64,000 nucleotides of DNA, taken from the NCBI GenBank assembly GCA_002472405.1, contig DKRV01000006.1, positions 1 to 64,000 on the forward strand. Direction: 5' to 3'. The notes below the pieces were generated by a model, which made no database searches, had not been told where the DNA came from, and was given only the letters and a program-made list of their open reading frames with translations. The stretch comes from Clostridiales bacterium UBA7273 (lineage in GTDB: Bacteria; Bacillota; Clostridia; Oscillospirales; Oscillospiraceae). This document shows, piece after piece, positions 32,333-40,600 of the stretch (positions are counted from its first letter, which is position 1; the number at the start of each line of letters is the position of its first letter). The translations under genes were made by a program, and so were the position numbers.

Positions 32333-32959
32333 ATGTTTTTCTTGATAGGTTTTTATAATTACACGGTGTGGCTGACGTTTATCGGAATGCTGTCATCCGT
32401 TGTCGGCATGGGCTTTGCCGTTCAGGGCAAGATAATCGCCGCTGTCATATGCCTTATGTTCTCCGGCTTCTGCGATATGTTCGACGGTATCGTTGCCAGG
32501 ACGAAGAAGGACCGCACGGATGAGGAAAAGCGTTTTGGCATCCAGCTCGACTCGCTCAGCGATATAGTCTGCTTCGGCGTTCTGCCGTTTGTCATCGGCG
32601 TGTCGGTCGGCGCAAGGGAGTGGTGGCAGATAGCCATCATGGCGCTGTTTGCACTTGCTGGGCTTATAAGGCTTGCGTATTATAACGTCACCGAGGAGAC
32701 CCGTCAGCAGCAGACAGACGAAAAGCGCAAGCACTATCTCGGCGTTCCGATAACCTCATCGGCGCTGACGGTTCCGCTGCTTTTCTGCTTCAGAGGATTG
32801 CTTGCAGGCGCGTTTCCGATAGCGTATACGCTGCTTCTGCTGGTCAACGGCGCGCTGTTTGTCGTGCCTGTCCAGGTCAAAAAGCCCAGCAAGACAGGCC
32901 TTGCCGTTATGCTCGTTATAGGCATCGTCTGCACGGCGCTGATACTCATTTGCAGATAA
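32333..32959 (+). CDS. pssA: CDP-diacylglycerol-serine O-phosphatidyltransferase (CDP-alcohol phosphatidyltransferase family)
   Basis: A protein of about 208 residues with six predicted spans. The catalytic CDP-alcohol phosphotransferase motif is complete: MFDGIVARTKKDRTDEEKRF, then GIQLDSLSD, giving DG-x2-AR, G-x3-D and x3-D. YNYTVWLTFIGML at the N-terminus and the length fit clostridial phosphatidylserine synthase, which makes phosphatidylserine in the membrane. Start choice is uncertain: ATG 32333 has no ribosome-binding site, TTG 32342 is preceded by GGGGATG, and TTG 32327 is also open. No psd gene follows. A bidirectional terminator closes the unit. Confidence 0.88.
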   Translation: MFFLIGFYNYTVWLTFIGMLSSVVGMGFAVQGKIIAAVICLMFSGFCDMFDGIVARTKKDRTDEEKRFGIQLDSLSDIVCFGVLPFVIGVSVGAREWWQIAIMALFALAGLIRLAYYNVTEETRQQQTDEKRKHYLGVPITSSALTVPLLFCFRGLLAGAFPIAYTLLLLVNGALFVVPVQVKKPSKTGLAVMLVIGIVCTALILICR

Positions 32960-32975
32960 ATTTGATATGTATGAC

Positions 32976-33006
32976 AAAAAGCCGCGTTCATCCGAACGCG
33001 GCTTTT
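32976..33006. terminator. Bidirectional terminator between pssA and the flavodiiron gene
   Basis: AAAAAGCCGCGTTC and GAACGCGGCTTTT form a 13-pair stem around a four-base loop, with A/T runs on both sides. Confidence 0.92.
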
Positions 33007-33019
33007 CGCTGTGTATTTA

Positions 33020-35023
33020 TTATCTGACGGCAGGCTCGAAGGCTTCCTTGCCGTGGTTGCAGATCGGGCAGACGTAATCGTCGGGCAGCTCGCCGTCGCA
33101 CTCGACGAAGTGGTCGCATACGGTGCAGACATAGCCCTTGACAGGCTGCTTGACCTCGGGAACGATGTGCTCGAAGTCCTCCTTGCCGTGCTTGCACAAG
33201 GGGCATACAAAGTCGTCGGGCAGCTCGCTTCCCTCGTGGAAGTAGCCGCAGACCTTGCAGACGTAGCCCTCGCCCTGTGCCGGAGCGGGATTCTTTTTGG
33301 GCTTGATGTGAGCATGGTAATATCCGTAGGTGCAGCTGGGAGCCGCGGACAGCACCTTCGCCTCAACAACGTTTGCAACGTAAAGCACCTGAGTTTCAAC
33401 GTCAACGACGTCGATTATCTCACAGGAGAGAACTGCGTTGGTATATTTCGTGACATAGGCTATGCCGTTTGTCATGCGGTCAAGGTCGGAAAAGTCTGCA
33501 AACTTGTCAACATCGCGTCCGCTCTGGAAGCCGAAGTGCTGGAACAGGCTGTAGGGAGCGTCCTCGGTGAGGATGGAGATGTTGAATTTTCCTGCCTTTG
33601 CGACCATGTCGCAGGTGTTGTTCTTTTTGATGACGGAGATGGTGATCTTCTTGGGATCGCCTGCCGCGACCTGACCTGCGGTGTTTATGACGCAGCCGTA
33701 GTCCTTGCCGCCAACATTCGTGGTGAGGATCTCAACGCCGTAGCTGAACTTGTTGAATGCTCCGTTGTCAACCTCCAGTGCCTGACCGATAGGCTCTGCC
33801 GGAGCTTCAAACACGGGAAGCACTGGGCGGATATCCGCGGCGATGGCGTCGGCAAGCGCGTCAAGCTCGGCAAGCTGAGCCTCGGTGACGTCGGACTTGA
33901 GCGAGATCGTTTCGCCGATAAATTCGGTGCCGCGCAGCTTTGAAAGCTGATCCTTCATGAGCTTACCGCTGGTTGCGGCCCACGAACCGTTTTCCAGAAC
34001 GGCGATCTTGCGTCCCTGAAGATTGTGGTTTACTATGTCGTGAACGAGGTTTTCCATCGTGACGAAGATGCCGGCGTTGTAGGTCGTTGAAGCAAAAACA
34101 AGGTGGCTGTATCTGAACGCATCGGAAACGATATACGATGCCGGGGTCACGGAGGTGTCATAAACTTTGACCTTTAAGCCGCGCTCAACGAGCTTGCAGG
34201 CGAGAATGTTCACGGTGTTTTCCGTGTGGCCGTAGACCGAGGCGTAGGCTATCATAACTCCGTTTTCCTCGGGGGTGTAGGAGCTCCACTTGAGGTACTT
34301 GTCGAGAAAATCGCCGAAGTGACTGCGCCATACAAAGCCGTGCAGGGGGCAGACGTAGTTAAGCTCAAGCCCGGCCGCCTTTTTCAGAACTGCCTGCACC
34401 TGCGCGCCGTACTTGCCGACGATGTTCGTGTAATAGCGTCTTGCCTCGTCAACGTAGTCTGCGAAGAAATCGACCTCGTCGTTGAACAGGCAGCCGTTGA
34501 GCGCGCCGAAGGTGCCGAATGCGTCGGCGGAGAAAAGCATTTTGTCGGTCAGATCGTAGGTCATCATGACCTCGGGCCAGTGAACCATGGGCGCCATGAC
34601 GAAGGTGAACTCGTGCTTGCCGGTGCTGAGCTTGTCGCCTTCGGCGACGATGTGGTATTTAAGCGTATCCGACAGGGTGAAGAACTGGCCGAGCATGGTC
34701 TTTATCTTCGCGTTGCAGACGATGGTGACCTCGGGGTGGCGCAGGGTAAGCTCCTCGATCGTTGCCGCATGATCCGGCTCCATGTGAGAGATCACAAGGT
34801 AATCGAGCTTTCTTCCGCCCAGAGCGTGGGCGAGGTTTTCAAAAAACGTGCGGCTGACGGCCTTGTCAACGGTGTCGAACAAAACGGTCTTTTCGTCATT
34901 GAGCAGATATGCGTTGTAGGAAACGCCGTCGGGAACGCCGTAAACGCCCTCAAAGCAGGCAAGGCGGCGGTCATCTGCGCCGACCCAGGTCAGATCTTCG
35001 GTAACTTTTCTGGTGCAGTACAT
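33020..35023 (-). CDS. Flavodiiron protein fused to a flavin reductase domain and two rubredoxins
   Basis: A 667-residue multidomain oxygen/nitric-oxide reductase. Residues 1-250 are the metallo-beta-lactamase diiron domain with the full ligand set: His80, Glu82, Asp84, His148, Asp167 and His228. A flavodoxin domain (ASVYGHTENTVNI near 261, ASTTYNAG) runs to about 395. A flavin-reductase-like FMN-binding domain (about 420-560) follows. Two rubredoxin domains close the protein, each with paired Cys: CKVCGY/CPLCKH and CTVCDH/CPICNH. Having both an electron-entry flavin domain and tandem rubredoxins in one chain suggests a self-contained NAD(P)H- or ferredoxin-fed detoxification enzyme. The ATG follows GGGAGG. 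It is divergent from a Crp/Fnr regulator with a shared palindrome between them. Confidence 0.93.
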   Translation of the reverse strand: MYCTRKVTEDLTWVGADDRRLACFEGVYGVPDGVSYNAYLLNDEKTVLFDTVDKAVSRTFFENLAHALGGRKLDYLVISHMEPDHAATIEELTLRHPEVTIVCNAKIKTMLGQFFTLSDTLKYHIVAEGDKLSTGKHEFTFVMAPMVHWPEVMMTYDLTDKMLFSADAFGTFGALNGCLFNDEVDFFADYVDEARRYYTNIVGKYGAQVQAVLKKAAGLELNYVCPLHGFVWRSHFGDFLDKYLKWSSYTPEENGVMIAYASVYGHTENTVNILACKLVERGLKVKVYDTSVTPASYIVSDAFRYSHLVFASTTYNAGIFVTMENLVHDIVNHNLQGRKIAVLENGSWAATSGKLMKDQLSKLRGTEFIGETISLKSDVTEAQLAELDALADAIAADIRPVLPVFEAPAEPIGQALEVDNGAFNKFSYGVEILTTNVGGKDYGCVINTAGQVAAGDPKKITISVIKKNNTCDMVAKAGKFNISILTEDAPYSLFQHFGFQSGRDVDKFADFSDLDRMTNGIAYVTKYTNAVLSCEIIDVVDVETQVLYVANVVEAKVLSAAPSCTYGYYHAHIKPKKNPAPAQGEGYVCKVCGYFHEGSELPDDFVCPLCKHGKEDFEHIVPEVKQPVKGYVCTVCDHFVECDGELPDDYVCPICNHGKEAFEPAVR

Positions 35024-35052
35024 AGTAAACCTCCCATATTTGTTTTTATGAG

Positions 35053-35113
35053 ATAATATTATCCTTTTTCACGGCAAAAAACTGTGGCGTATACCACAAT
35101 TGTGTGATATAAT
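35053..35113. promoter_or_regulatory. Divergent control region with Crp/Fnr-type palindrome
   Basis: TGTGG-CGTATA-CCACA (35083-35098) matches the TGTGA-N6-TCACA architecture of Crp sites. A second palindrome CACAATTGTG (35095-35104) overlaps it. Minus-strand -10 candidates GATAAT (35058-35063) and TATTAT (35053-35058) put the site centre 40-45 bases before the flavodiiron start, a class II activator position, and no good -35 exists there. Plus-strand TGTGA-TATAAT (to 35113) would drive the regulator's own gene. Confidence 0.65.
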
Positions 35114-35147
35114 CATTCAAAAATCGTCTATAGAGGTGAAATCAGCA

Positions 35148-35795
35148 ATGGAGCTTCAGAATGTTGAGCTTTTCAAGGGCGTAACATGCGCGAGCATCGA
35201 CGCGATGATGAGCTGTTTCCGTCCCGAAGTGCGCAAGTTCAAAAAGGGCGATACCATACTTGTTTTCGAACCGGAGGTAAAAAGCCTGTGCGTTCTTCTT
35301 TCGGGCAAGGCGCATCTTTACTGCGTGGACAGCGAGGGCGAATATACGCTGCTTGAAAACTACGTGGAAAACGATATCTTCGGCGAGGTGTTCACCATGC
35401 CGTACAGCGGCCTTGGCTACGTCGCGGAGGCCGATTCCGATTGCAGCGTCATGTTTTTCAAAATGAGCACGCTTTACGGAAGATGCCCCAACGCCTGCGA
35501 GCATCATACGAAGATAACCAAAAACCTTTTTAGCCTTTCGGCTAAAAAGGCGCAGATGATGGCCTTGCGTATCAACATGATAAGCAAAAAAACAGTCCGG
35601 CAGAAGCTTATAAGCTATTTTGAGTACCTTGCCGAGAAAACGGGCAGCACAAGCTTTGAAACGGAGCTGAGCCTGTCGCAGCTTGCAAACTATCTGTGCG
35701 TTGACAGGACAAGCCTTATGCGCGAGCTGCGCTTAATGCGCGAGGAGGGGCTTATAAGCTCCAGCGGAAGAAAGATAAGCATGCTGAACATATAG
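35148..35795 (+). CDS. Crp/Fnr-family transcriptional regulator
   Basis: A 215-residue regulator with an N-terminal cyclic-nucleotide-binding-type beta barrel (about 10-120; FKKGDTILVFEPEVKSLCVLLSGKA region) and a C-terminal winged helix (LSLSQLANYLCVDRTSLMRELRLMREEGL, about 170-205). Cys residues occur at 17, 25, 51, 60, 99, 110, 114 and 187; the CPNAC pair near 110-114 could sense redox or bind a cofactor, but there is no canonical Fnr four-Cys cluster. ATG 35148 has GAGGTG upstream. Its divergent placement next to the flavodiiron gene suggests it switches that gene on under oxygen or NO stress. degV follows after 23 bases. Confidence 0.85.
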   Translation: MELQNVELFKGVTCASIDAMMSCFRPEVRKFKKGDTILVFEPEVKSLCVLLSGKAHLYCVDSEGEYTLLENYVENDIFGEVFTMPYSGLGYVAEADSDCSVMFFKMSTLYGRCPNACEHHTKITKNLFSLSAKKAQMMALRINMISKKTVRQKLISYFEYLAEKTGSTSFETELSLSQLANYLCVDRTSLMRELRLMREEGLISSSGRKISMLNI

Positions 35796-35818
35796 AGCTT
35801 TACAGGAGGAACAGAGAA

Positions 35819-36691
35819 ATGGGCAGCTTTATTGTGACGACAGATTCCGGCTGTGATCTGCCGCTTAGCTTTTGCAGCAGCCGCGGTATAATTCCGCTTA
35901 AGATGAATTATGCCATCGGAGATAAGAGCTACACCGATACGATGGATCCGAAGGATCTCAAGTCGTTCTATGACGGGATGAGATCAGGCGACACTCCGAA
36001 AACGAGCCAGGTGACGCCGTATCAGTTCACGGAATTTTGGACGCCGCTGCTTGAAAAAAAGCAGCCGCTCATTCACATTGCGCTCGGCAGCGGGATATCC
36101 GGCACATGGGCAAACGCGGTCTCGGCAGCGGATATGCTCATGAAGGAAAACCCCGGCGCGGATATAAGGGTCATCGACTCGACCCTTGCATCGGTAGGTT
36201 ACGGAATGCTCGCCATTCTTGCCGCCGATCTGCGCGACTGCGGCAGCAGCGCCGACGAGTGCCAGATGCAGCTTGAGAAGGTCAAAAGCAATATAAATAC
36301 CTATTACACGACCGGCGACCTGACCTACCTTTACCGCAGCGGCAGAGTCAGCCGCACCGGCATGGTCATAGCCCACGCATTGAACATCTGGCCGATACTC
36401 AATCTCGACCTTGACGGACATCTTATTGTCCAGGCCAAGGAGCGCGGCAAAAAGAAAACCATCGAGCGTATACACAGGATCATAAGCGAGCTGTGCGTCG
36501 ATCCCGAGGACCAGACGCTTTACATCTGCCACTCGGACATCGCCGAGGAGGCCGAGCAGTTCGGTGAGGATATCAAAAAGGAATTCGGCTTCCGCGACGT
36601 GTTTTACACCTATATCGGAACGACCATCGGCTCAAATTGCGGACCCGGACTTATGGCGGCGTTTTTCGTCGGCAAAAAAAGAACGAACTGA
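35819..36691 (+). CDS. DegV-family fatty-acid-binding protein
   Basis: A 290-residue DegV protein. FIVTTDSGCDLPLSFC, PKTSQVTPYQFTEFW and IHIALGSGISGTWANAV are family marks; a STLASVGYGML strand and the C-terminal GTTIGSNCGPGLMAAFFVGK close the lipid pocket. DegV/FakB proteins bind fatty acids and, with the FakA kinase, deliver acyl phosphate to phospholipid synthesis; fakA is not in this window. AGGAGG precedes the ATG. It lies 23 bases behind the Crp-type regulator and is probably co-transcribed with the next two genes. Confidence 0.9.
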   Translation: MGSFIVTTDSGCDLPLSFCSSRGIIPLKMNYAIGDKSYTDTMDPKDLKSFYDGMRSGDTPKTSQVTPYQFTEFWTPLLEKKQPLIHIALGSGISGTWANAVSAADMLMKENPGADIRVIDSTLASVGYGMLAILAADLRDCGSSADECQMQLEKVKSNINTYYTTGDLTYLYRSGRVSRTGMVIAHALNIWPILNLDLDGHLIVQAKERGKKKTIERIHRIISELCVDPEDQTLYICHSDIAEEAEQFGEDIKKEFGFRDVFYTYIGTTIGSNCGPGLMAAFFVGKKRTN

Positions 36692-36703
36692 GAGGAAAAG
36701 AAT

Positions 36704-37057
36704 ATGAACGTTGATTACATTGATTTTAAAACCGTCAGCCTCACAAGCAAGCTTGACACAAGCATAGGCGCCGAGCTTCAGCTGACTCAGACCGGCAAGG
36801 TATCCGTAAAGCTCCCCGAAGAGTGGAGCGGCTTCGCGTTTTTGTATCTGAACATAGTCATCCACGACCCTGAGGATAAGTATTTTGTGTTCGATATCAC
36901 TACCGAGACCGTCATTAAGCTGCCCGACGATGTCAAGGAGTTTTCGGAAGAGGCAATGAATGCCGGCATGGAAATCGCGCAGGATAAGACCTTCGAGGCG
37001 ATCCGCGGCATTTCCGTGGCCATGGGCATAAACGAGCTTGATCTGAGCGGTAAGTGA
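36704..37057 (+). CDS. Small acidic protein of unknown function
   Basis: A 117-residue protein without membrane spans or signal peptide. I do not recognise a family. The sequence alternates short beta-like stretches (EEWSGFAFLYLNIVIHD, YFVFDITTE) with acidic helices toward the C-terminus. GAGAGGAAAAG precedes the ATG, codon use matches the neighbours, and it sits 12 bases after degV and one base before the nucleotidyltransferase gene. It is therefore a real gene in that operon, but nothing points to its job. Confidence 0.7.
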   Translation: MNVDYIDFKTVSLTSKLDTSIGAELQLTQTGKVSVKLPEEWSGFAFLYLNIVIHDPEDKYFVFDITTETVIKLPDDVKEFSEEAMNAGMEIAQDKTFEAIRGISVAMGINELDLSGK

Positions 37058-37058
37058 T

Positions 37059-37967
37059 ATGAAGGAGCCGACGCTTGTTATAATGGCTGCCGGAATGGGC
37101 AGCCGCTTCGGCGGACTCAAGCAGATAACCGCCGTCGATGCCGAGGGCCACGCGATAATTGACTTTTCGCTTTTCGACGCTTACCGCGCAGGCTTTCGTA
37201 AGATCGCGTTCATCATAAAGCGCGAGATAGAGGAGAGCTTCAAGGCCGCCGTCGGCCTCCGCATGGAAAAGTATTTTGACGTGAAATACGTCTATCAGCA
37301 GCTCGACAAACTGCCCGAGGGCTACACTGTCCCCGAGGGAAGGGAAAAGCCCTGGGGAACGGGACATGCGGTGCTGTGCTGCCGCAGCGTTGTGGACGGG
37401 CCGTTTGCGGTCATCAATGCCGATGACTTTTACGGAGCCGGGGCGTACAAGGCAATGTACGATTTCCTCAGCGGCGACAGGAAGCAGAGCGAGTACGCCA
37501 TGGTGGGCTATAAGCTGCGCAATACCGTCACCGAAAACGGCTCGGTCGCGCGCGGCGTGTGCGATATCGAAAACGGATATCTTGCCGATATAACCGAGCG
37601 CACGCACATCGAAAAGCGCGGCGCGGACGCGGCCTACACGGAGGACGGGCAGACCTTCGTTCCGCTGCCTGGCGACGCGACCGTGTCCATGAACTTCTGG
37701 GGCTTTTCGCCCATGATGCTCGAGCAGCTCAATGCGCGCTTCCCGGCGTTTTTGGATAAGAATCTGCCAGTCAATCCGCTCAAATGCGAATATTTCCTGC
37801 CCTTTGTCGCAAACGAGCAGTTAAAAGAGGGCCTTGCCACGGTCAAGATACTCGATTGCAGCGAAACGTGGTACGGCATGACCTACCGCGAGGACCTCGA
37901 CTCGGTAAAACGCGCAATAGCCGACATGAAATCACGCGGAGTGTATCCCGATAAGCTCTGGAAATGA
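37059..37967 (+). CDS. Nucleotidyltransferase family protein (sugar-phosphate nucleotidylyltransferase-like)
   Basis: A 302-residue nucleotidyltransferase with the GT-A signature VIMAAGMGSRFGGLKQ at residues 7-22, where the usual GxGxR/K loop binds the nucleotide. PWGTGHAVLCC and INADDFYGAGAYKAM give the metal-binding Asp region. A C-terminal segment (NFWGFSPMMLEQL, later KILDCSETWYGMTY) is conserved in clostridial proteins labelled NTP transferase or LicC-like. The sugar or alcohol phosphate used is not clear. It begins one base after the small unknown gene's stop, indicating tight coupling, and is last in the operon before a terminator. Confidence 0.85.
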   Translation: MKEPTLVIMAAGMGSRFGGLKQITAVDAEGHAIIDFSLFDAYRAGFRKIAFIIKREIEESFKAAVGLRMEKYFDVKYVYQQLDKLPEGYTVPEGREKPWGTGHAVLCCRSVVDGPFAVINADDFYGAGAYKAMYDFLSGDRKQSEYAMVGYKLRNTVTENGSVARGVCDIENGYLADITERTHIEKRGADAAYTEDGQTFVPLPGDATVSMNFWGFSPMMLEQLNARFPAFLDKNLPVNPLKCEYFLPFVANEQLKEGLATVKILDCSETWYGMTYREDLDSVKRAIADMKSRGVYPDKLWK

Positions 37968-37969
37968 GA

Positions 37970-37999
37970 AAATGACCACTTCGTGTGAAGTGGTCATTT
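37970..37999. terminator. Bidirectional terminator
   Basis: AAATGACCACTTC and GAAGTGGTCATTT pair perfectly (13 pairs, GTGT loop), between convergent genes. Confidence 0.9.
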
Positions 38000-38006
38000 A
38001 TATAAC

Positions 38007-39188
38007 TCATTCTTCCGAGCTTATGCCGATCGAAAGGCCCACGCCGAGGGCGGCGAGGACGGCGGCTGCGAAAGCGAGGGTGTCGATATCGCCGTAGACA
38101 AGCGAGGCAACTACGCTCACGGCGCCCAAGGCGGCGCCGATGGCGGCAAGCTTAAATGCTTGCGAGGTTTGCTTTTTGCTCAATAGTATGAGCGCTGCCG
38201 CTGCGGCGGCAACTGCAAGCAGGTGCGCGGCGTAAGTTACAATGAAGGATATAAGCGCCTTGAGATAATCACGGTGCAGTGCGCTCTCGTGCTTGCCGGC
38301 GGAGCTTAGAAGCTCTTCCGTTGTGCGCTCTGCCGTGCCGTAGCCCTCGTCGATAAGGCTTTCGCGGCTGCGCTCGACCTTTTCGGCAATGTCCTCATAG
38401 ACCGAAAGCTCCTCTGCCTTGGCGTCAAGTGCTTCCTTTTCCTTGTCAAGCTCGGCTTTCACGTCGGCAACGGACTGCCCGTCGGCATCGAGCTTTGCCG
38501 GTCCGGACTCTATCTCCTGCTTCATGCCGGAAAGCTGCGCTTGTGCGGAATCTATCTGCTGCTGCGCCTGAGTAAGCCCGGCCTCGCCCTGCTGAAGCTG
38601 CGCATAGGCCGAATCAAGCTGCGCCTTCATGTCGGAAATGTAGCTGTCGGTCAAGTCGATCCCGGCCTTGCCGCCGACGATCTTGAGCGCCATCCAATGC
38701 GGAATGTGCTTTGCCTCAAGCTCGCTTATGGCAGACGACAGCTGATCGTAAGCGGCCTTGCCCTCGTTGTACGAGGCCCAGCCCGAGTCGAGCTGCGCTC
38801 TGCCGCTTGAAACGGCGCTTTGTGCACCGCTGCTGTTGAACTGATTTTTGCCGACATTGTAGGCTATAAGCTGCTGATTATAGCTCAAAACGTCCTCGTT
38901 GTATTTTTTATCTGCCGCTTCGTACTGCTTGTACTTCTCGTTGTAAGCGGCCTGCTGCTCGTCATAGGCGGCCTTTTTCTCGGCGTATTCGGCCTTGCCG
39001 TCGGCGAGCGCTTTTTCGTTATCGCTGAGCGTGTCAAGCTCCTTTTTGAAGGAGGCGTAGTCGTCTCGCACCTCGCCGACTGGACTGATACCGTCCGCTA
39101 TCCCGGTAAGACCGGTCATGAACGCGGCAAGCAGCAGCACGACGGCAAGAACGATCGAGATCGCCCTCCACTGATTTTTGGATACCAT
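38007..39188 (-). CDS. Membrane-anchored coiled-coil protein of unknown function
   Basis: A 393-residue protein with one N-terminal span (about 8-30), a long Ala/Gln/Glu/Tyr-rich coiled coil from about 45 to 290, and two or three spans at the C-terminus (about 305-385). A topology with an extracytoplasmic coiled coil held by membrane segments at both ends recalls YhgE/Pip-like and other clostridial envelope proteins, but I would not assign a family. Within the coiled coil YAEKKAAYDEQQAAYNEKY shows seven-residue Tyr/Ala spacing. It has its own promoter with an unusual palindrome and shares a terminator with the convergent nucleotidyltransferase gene. Confidence 0.75.
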   Translation of the reverse strand: MVSKNQWRAISIVLAVVLLLAAFMTGLTGIADGISPVGEVRDDYASFKKELDTLSDNEKALADGKAEYAEKKAAYDEQQAAYNEKYKQYEAADKKYNEDVLSYNQQLIAYNVGKNQFNSSGAQSAVSSGRAQLDSGWASYNEGKAAYDQLSSAISELEAKHIPHWMALKIVGGKAGIDLTDSYISDMKAQLDSAYAQLQQGEAGLTQAQQQIDSAQAQLSGMKQEIESGPAKLDADGQSVADVKAELDKEKEALDAKAEELSVYEDIAEKVERSRESLIDEGYGTAERTTEELLSSAGKHESALHRDYLKALISFIVTYAAHLLAVAAAAAALILLSKKQTSQAFKLAAIGAALGAVSVVASLVYGDIDTLAFAAAVLAALGVGLSIGISSEE

Positions 39189-39213
39189 GCTATCACCCTT
39201 GAAAAATCTGAAT

Positions 39214-39254
39214 AATCAATGATTGATTATACTATAAGAAATTTGTTAACTCAA
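39214..39254 (-). promoter_or_regulatory. Promoter of the coiled-coil membrane protein with start-site palindrome
   Basis: Minus strand: TTGAGT (39249-39254), 17-base spacer, TATAAT (39226-39231). The palindrome AATCAAT-G-ATTGATT (39214-39228) overlaps the -10 and transcript start, a candidate repressor site. Confidence 0.65.
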
Positions 39255-39315
39255 TATGAATCAAGCGAAAAATTTTCACGGCGAGAGTATAAATGTGTAG
39301 TAATTTTGTAACCTG

Positions 39316-39326
39316 TGTGGTAGAAT
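39316..39326 (+). promoter_or_regulatory. Extended -10 promoter of the M29 aminopeptidase operon
   Basis: TGTG-G-TAGAAT fits TRTGnTATAAT. The -35 position holds no good match. Confidence 0.5.
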
Positions 39327-39358
39327 AATTTAAATTAAATTATAGGAAGTAATCATTC

Positions 39359-40585
39359 ATGGATATAAAAAAACTTGAAAGCTACGCCGAGCTTATAGTC
39401 AGGGTCGGCGCGAATATCCAAAAGGGACAGGATGTTGTCATTTCGGCCGAGCTTGATCAGCCGGAATTTGTGGAAATGCTCGTTGAGCAGTGCTATCTTG
39501 CAGGCGCTGCCGAGGTAAGGGTCGAGTGGACGCATCAGCCGCTCAGGCTCAAGCATGTAAAATACCAGACCGTCGAGCGCCTCGGCGAGATAAAAGATTG
39601 GGAAAAGCAGAAGCTTTTGCACCGAGCCGAAACGCTTCCGGCCATGATCTATATAGAGTCTGCCGACCCCTCGGGTCTTGACGGGCTGGATCAGGAAAAG
39701 TGGGGCAAGAGCGTCCAGATGCGCTGGAAGGTCATAAAGCCTATCCGCGACTCGATGGAGAACAAATATCAGTGGGTCATTGCGGCGGTGCCGGGCAAGG
39801 CGTGGGCAAAGAAGGTGTTCCCCGCGCTTGACGAGGCCGAGGCCGTCGAAAAGCTGTGGGAGGCGATACTGTACACCTCGCGCGCCGACGGCGACGGAGT
39901 GAAGGCGTGGCAGGAGCACAATGCCGATCTCAAGAGCCGCTGCGAATATCTCAACTCGCTCGGCCTGCGAAAGCTGCACTATAGAAGCTCGAACGGAACG
40001 GATTTCACCGTCGGACTCATTCCGCAGGCGCAGTTTCTCGCCGGGGCTGAGGATACGCTCGGCGCGAACGTGCGCTTTAATCCCAACATCCCCAGCGAAG
40101 AGGTTTTCACAAGCCCCATGAAGGGACAGGCCGAAGGCATAGTGTATTCGACCCGTCCGCTGTCCTACCGCGGCACGATGATCGAAAACTTCAGCATCCG
40201 CTTTGAAAACGGCAGAGTGACCGAGGTCAAGGCCGAAAAGGGCGAGGATGCGCTCAAGACGCTTGTAAATATGGACGAAGGCTCGAAAATGCTCGGCGAG
40301 TGTGCGCTCGTGCCGTTTGACAGTCCGATAAGAAACAGCGGCATAATGTTTTACAACACCCTTTTTGACGAAAACGCCGCATGCCACCTCGCACTCGGCG
40401 ACGGATTTGCTAACTGCATAAAGGACTTTGAGAACTACACGCTCGAGCAGTGCCGCGAAATGGGCATAAATTCGTCCATGATCCATGAGGACTTCATGAT
40501 CGGCTCTGAGGATCTCGATATCACCGGCGAGACCGAAAACGGCGAGAGAGTGCAGATATTCAAAAATGGAAACTGGGCGTTCTGA
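39359..40585 (+). CDS. M29-family aminopeptidase (AmpS-like)
   Basis: A 408-residue metallo-aminopeptidase of the thermophilic M29 family (AmpS/AmpT). The C-terminal ligand region NSSMIHEDFMIGSEDLDI and the GEDALKTLVNMDEGSKMLGE and NTLFDENAACHLALGDGF stretches are diagnostic; the first supplies His/Asp and the others Glu/His ligands of the two-metal site. It would release N-terminal amino acids from peptides in the cytoplasm, as there is no signal peptide. AGGAAG precedes the ATG. The following membrane-protein gene starts 15 bases after its stop, so they are likely co-transcribed. Confidence 0.92.
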   Translation: MDIKKLESYAELIVRVGANIQKGQDVVISAELDQPEFVEMLVEQCYLAGAAEVRVEWTHQPLRLKHVKYQTVERLGEIKDWEKQKLLHRAETLPAMIYIESADPSGLDGLDQEKWGKSVQMRWKVIKPIRDSMENKYQWVIAAVPGKAWAKKVFPALDEAEAVEKLWEAILYTSRADGDGVKAWQEHNADLKSRCEYLNSLGLRKLHYRSSNGTDFTVGLIPQAQFLAGAEDTLGANVRFNPNIPSEEVFTSPMKGQAEGIVYSTRPLSYRGTMIENFSIRFENGRVTEVKAEKGEDALKTLVNMDEGSKMLGECALVPFDSPIRNSGIMFYNTLFDENAACHLALGDGFANCIKDFENYTLEQCREMGINSSMIHEDFMIGSEDLDITGETENGERVQIFKNGNWAF

Positions 40586-40600
40586 TCGAGAGGAAGCAAG

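Noticed and set aside
32279..39326. TGTGTGGTA shared by the pssA and aminopeptidase promoters as a regulator site
   Set aside because: Both fit the extended -10 promoter pattern, which explains the similarity without a dedicated regulator; only the flanking palindrome at pssA remains as a candidate.
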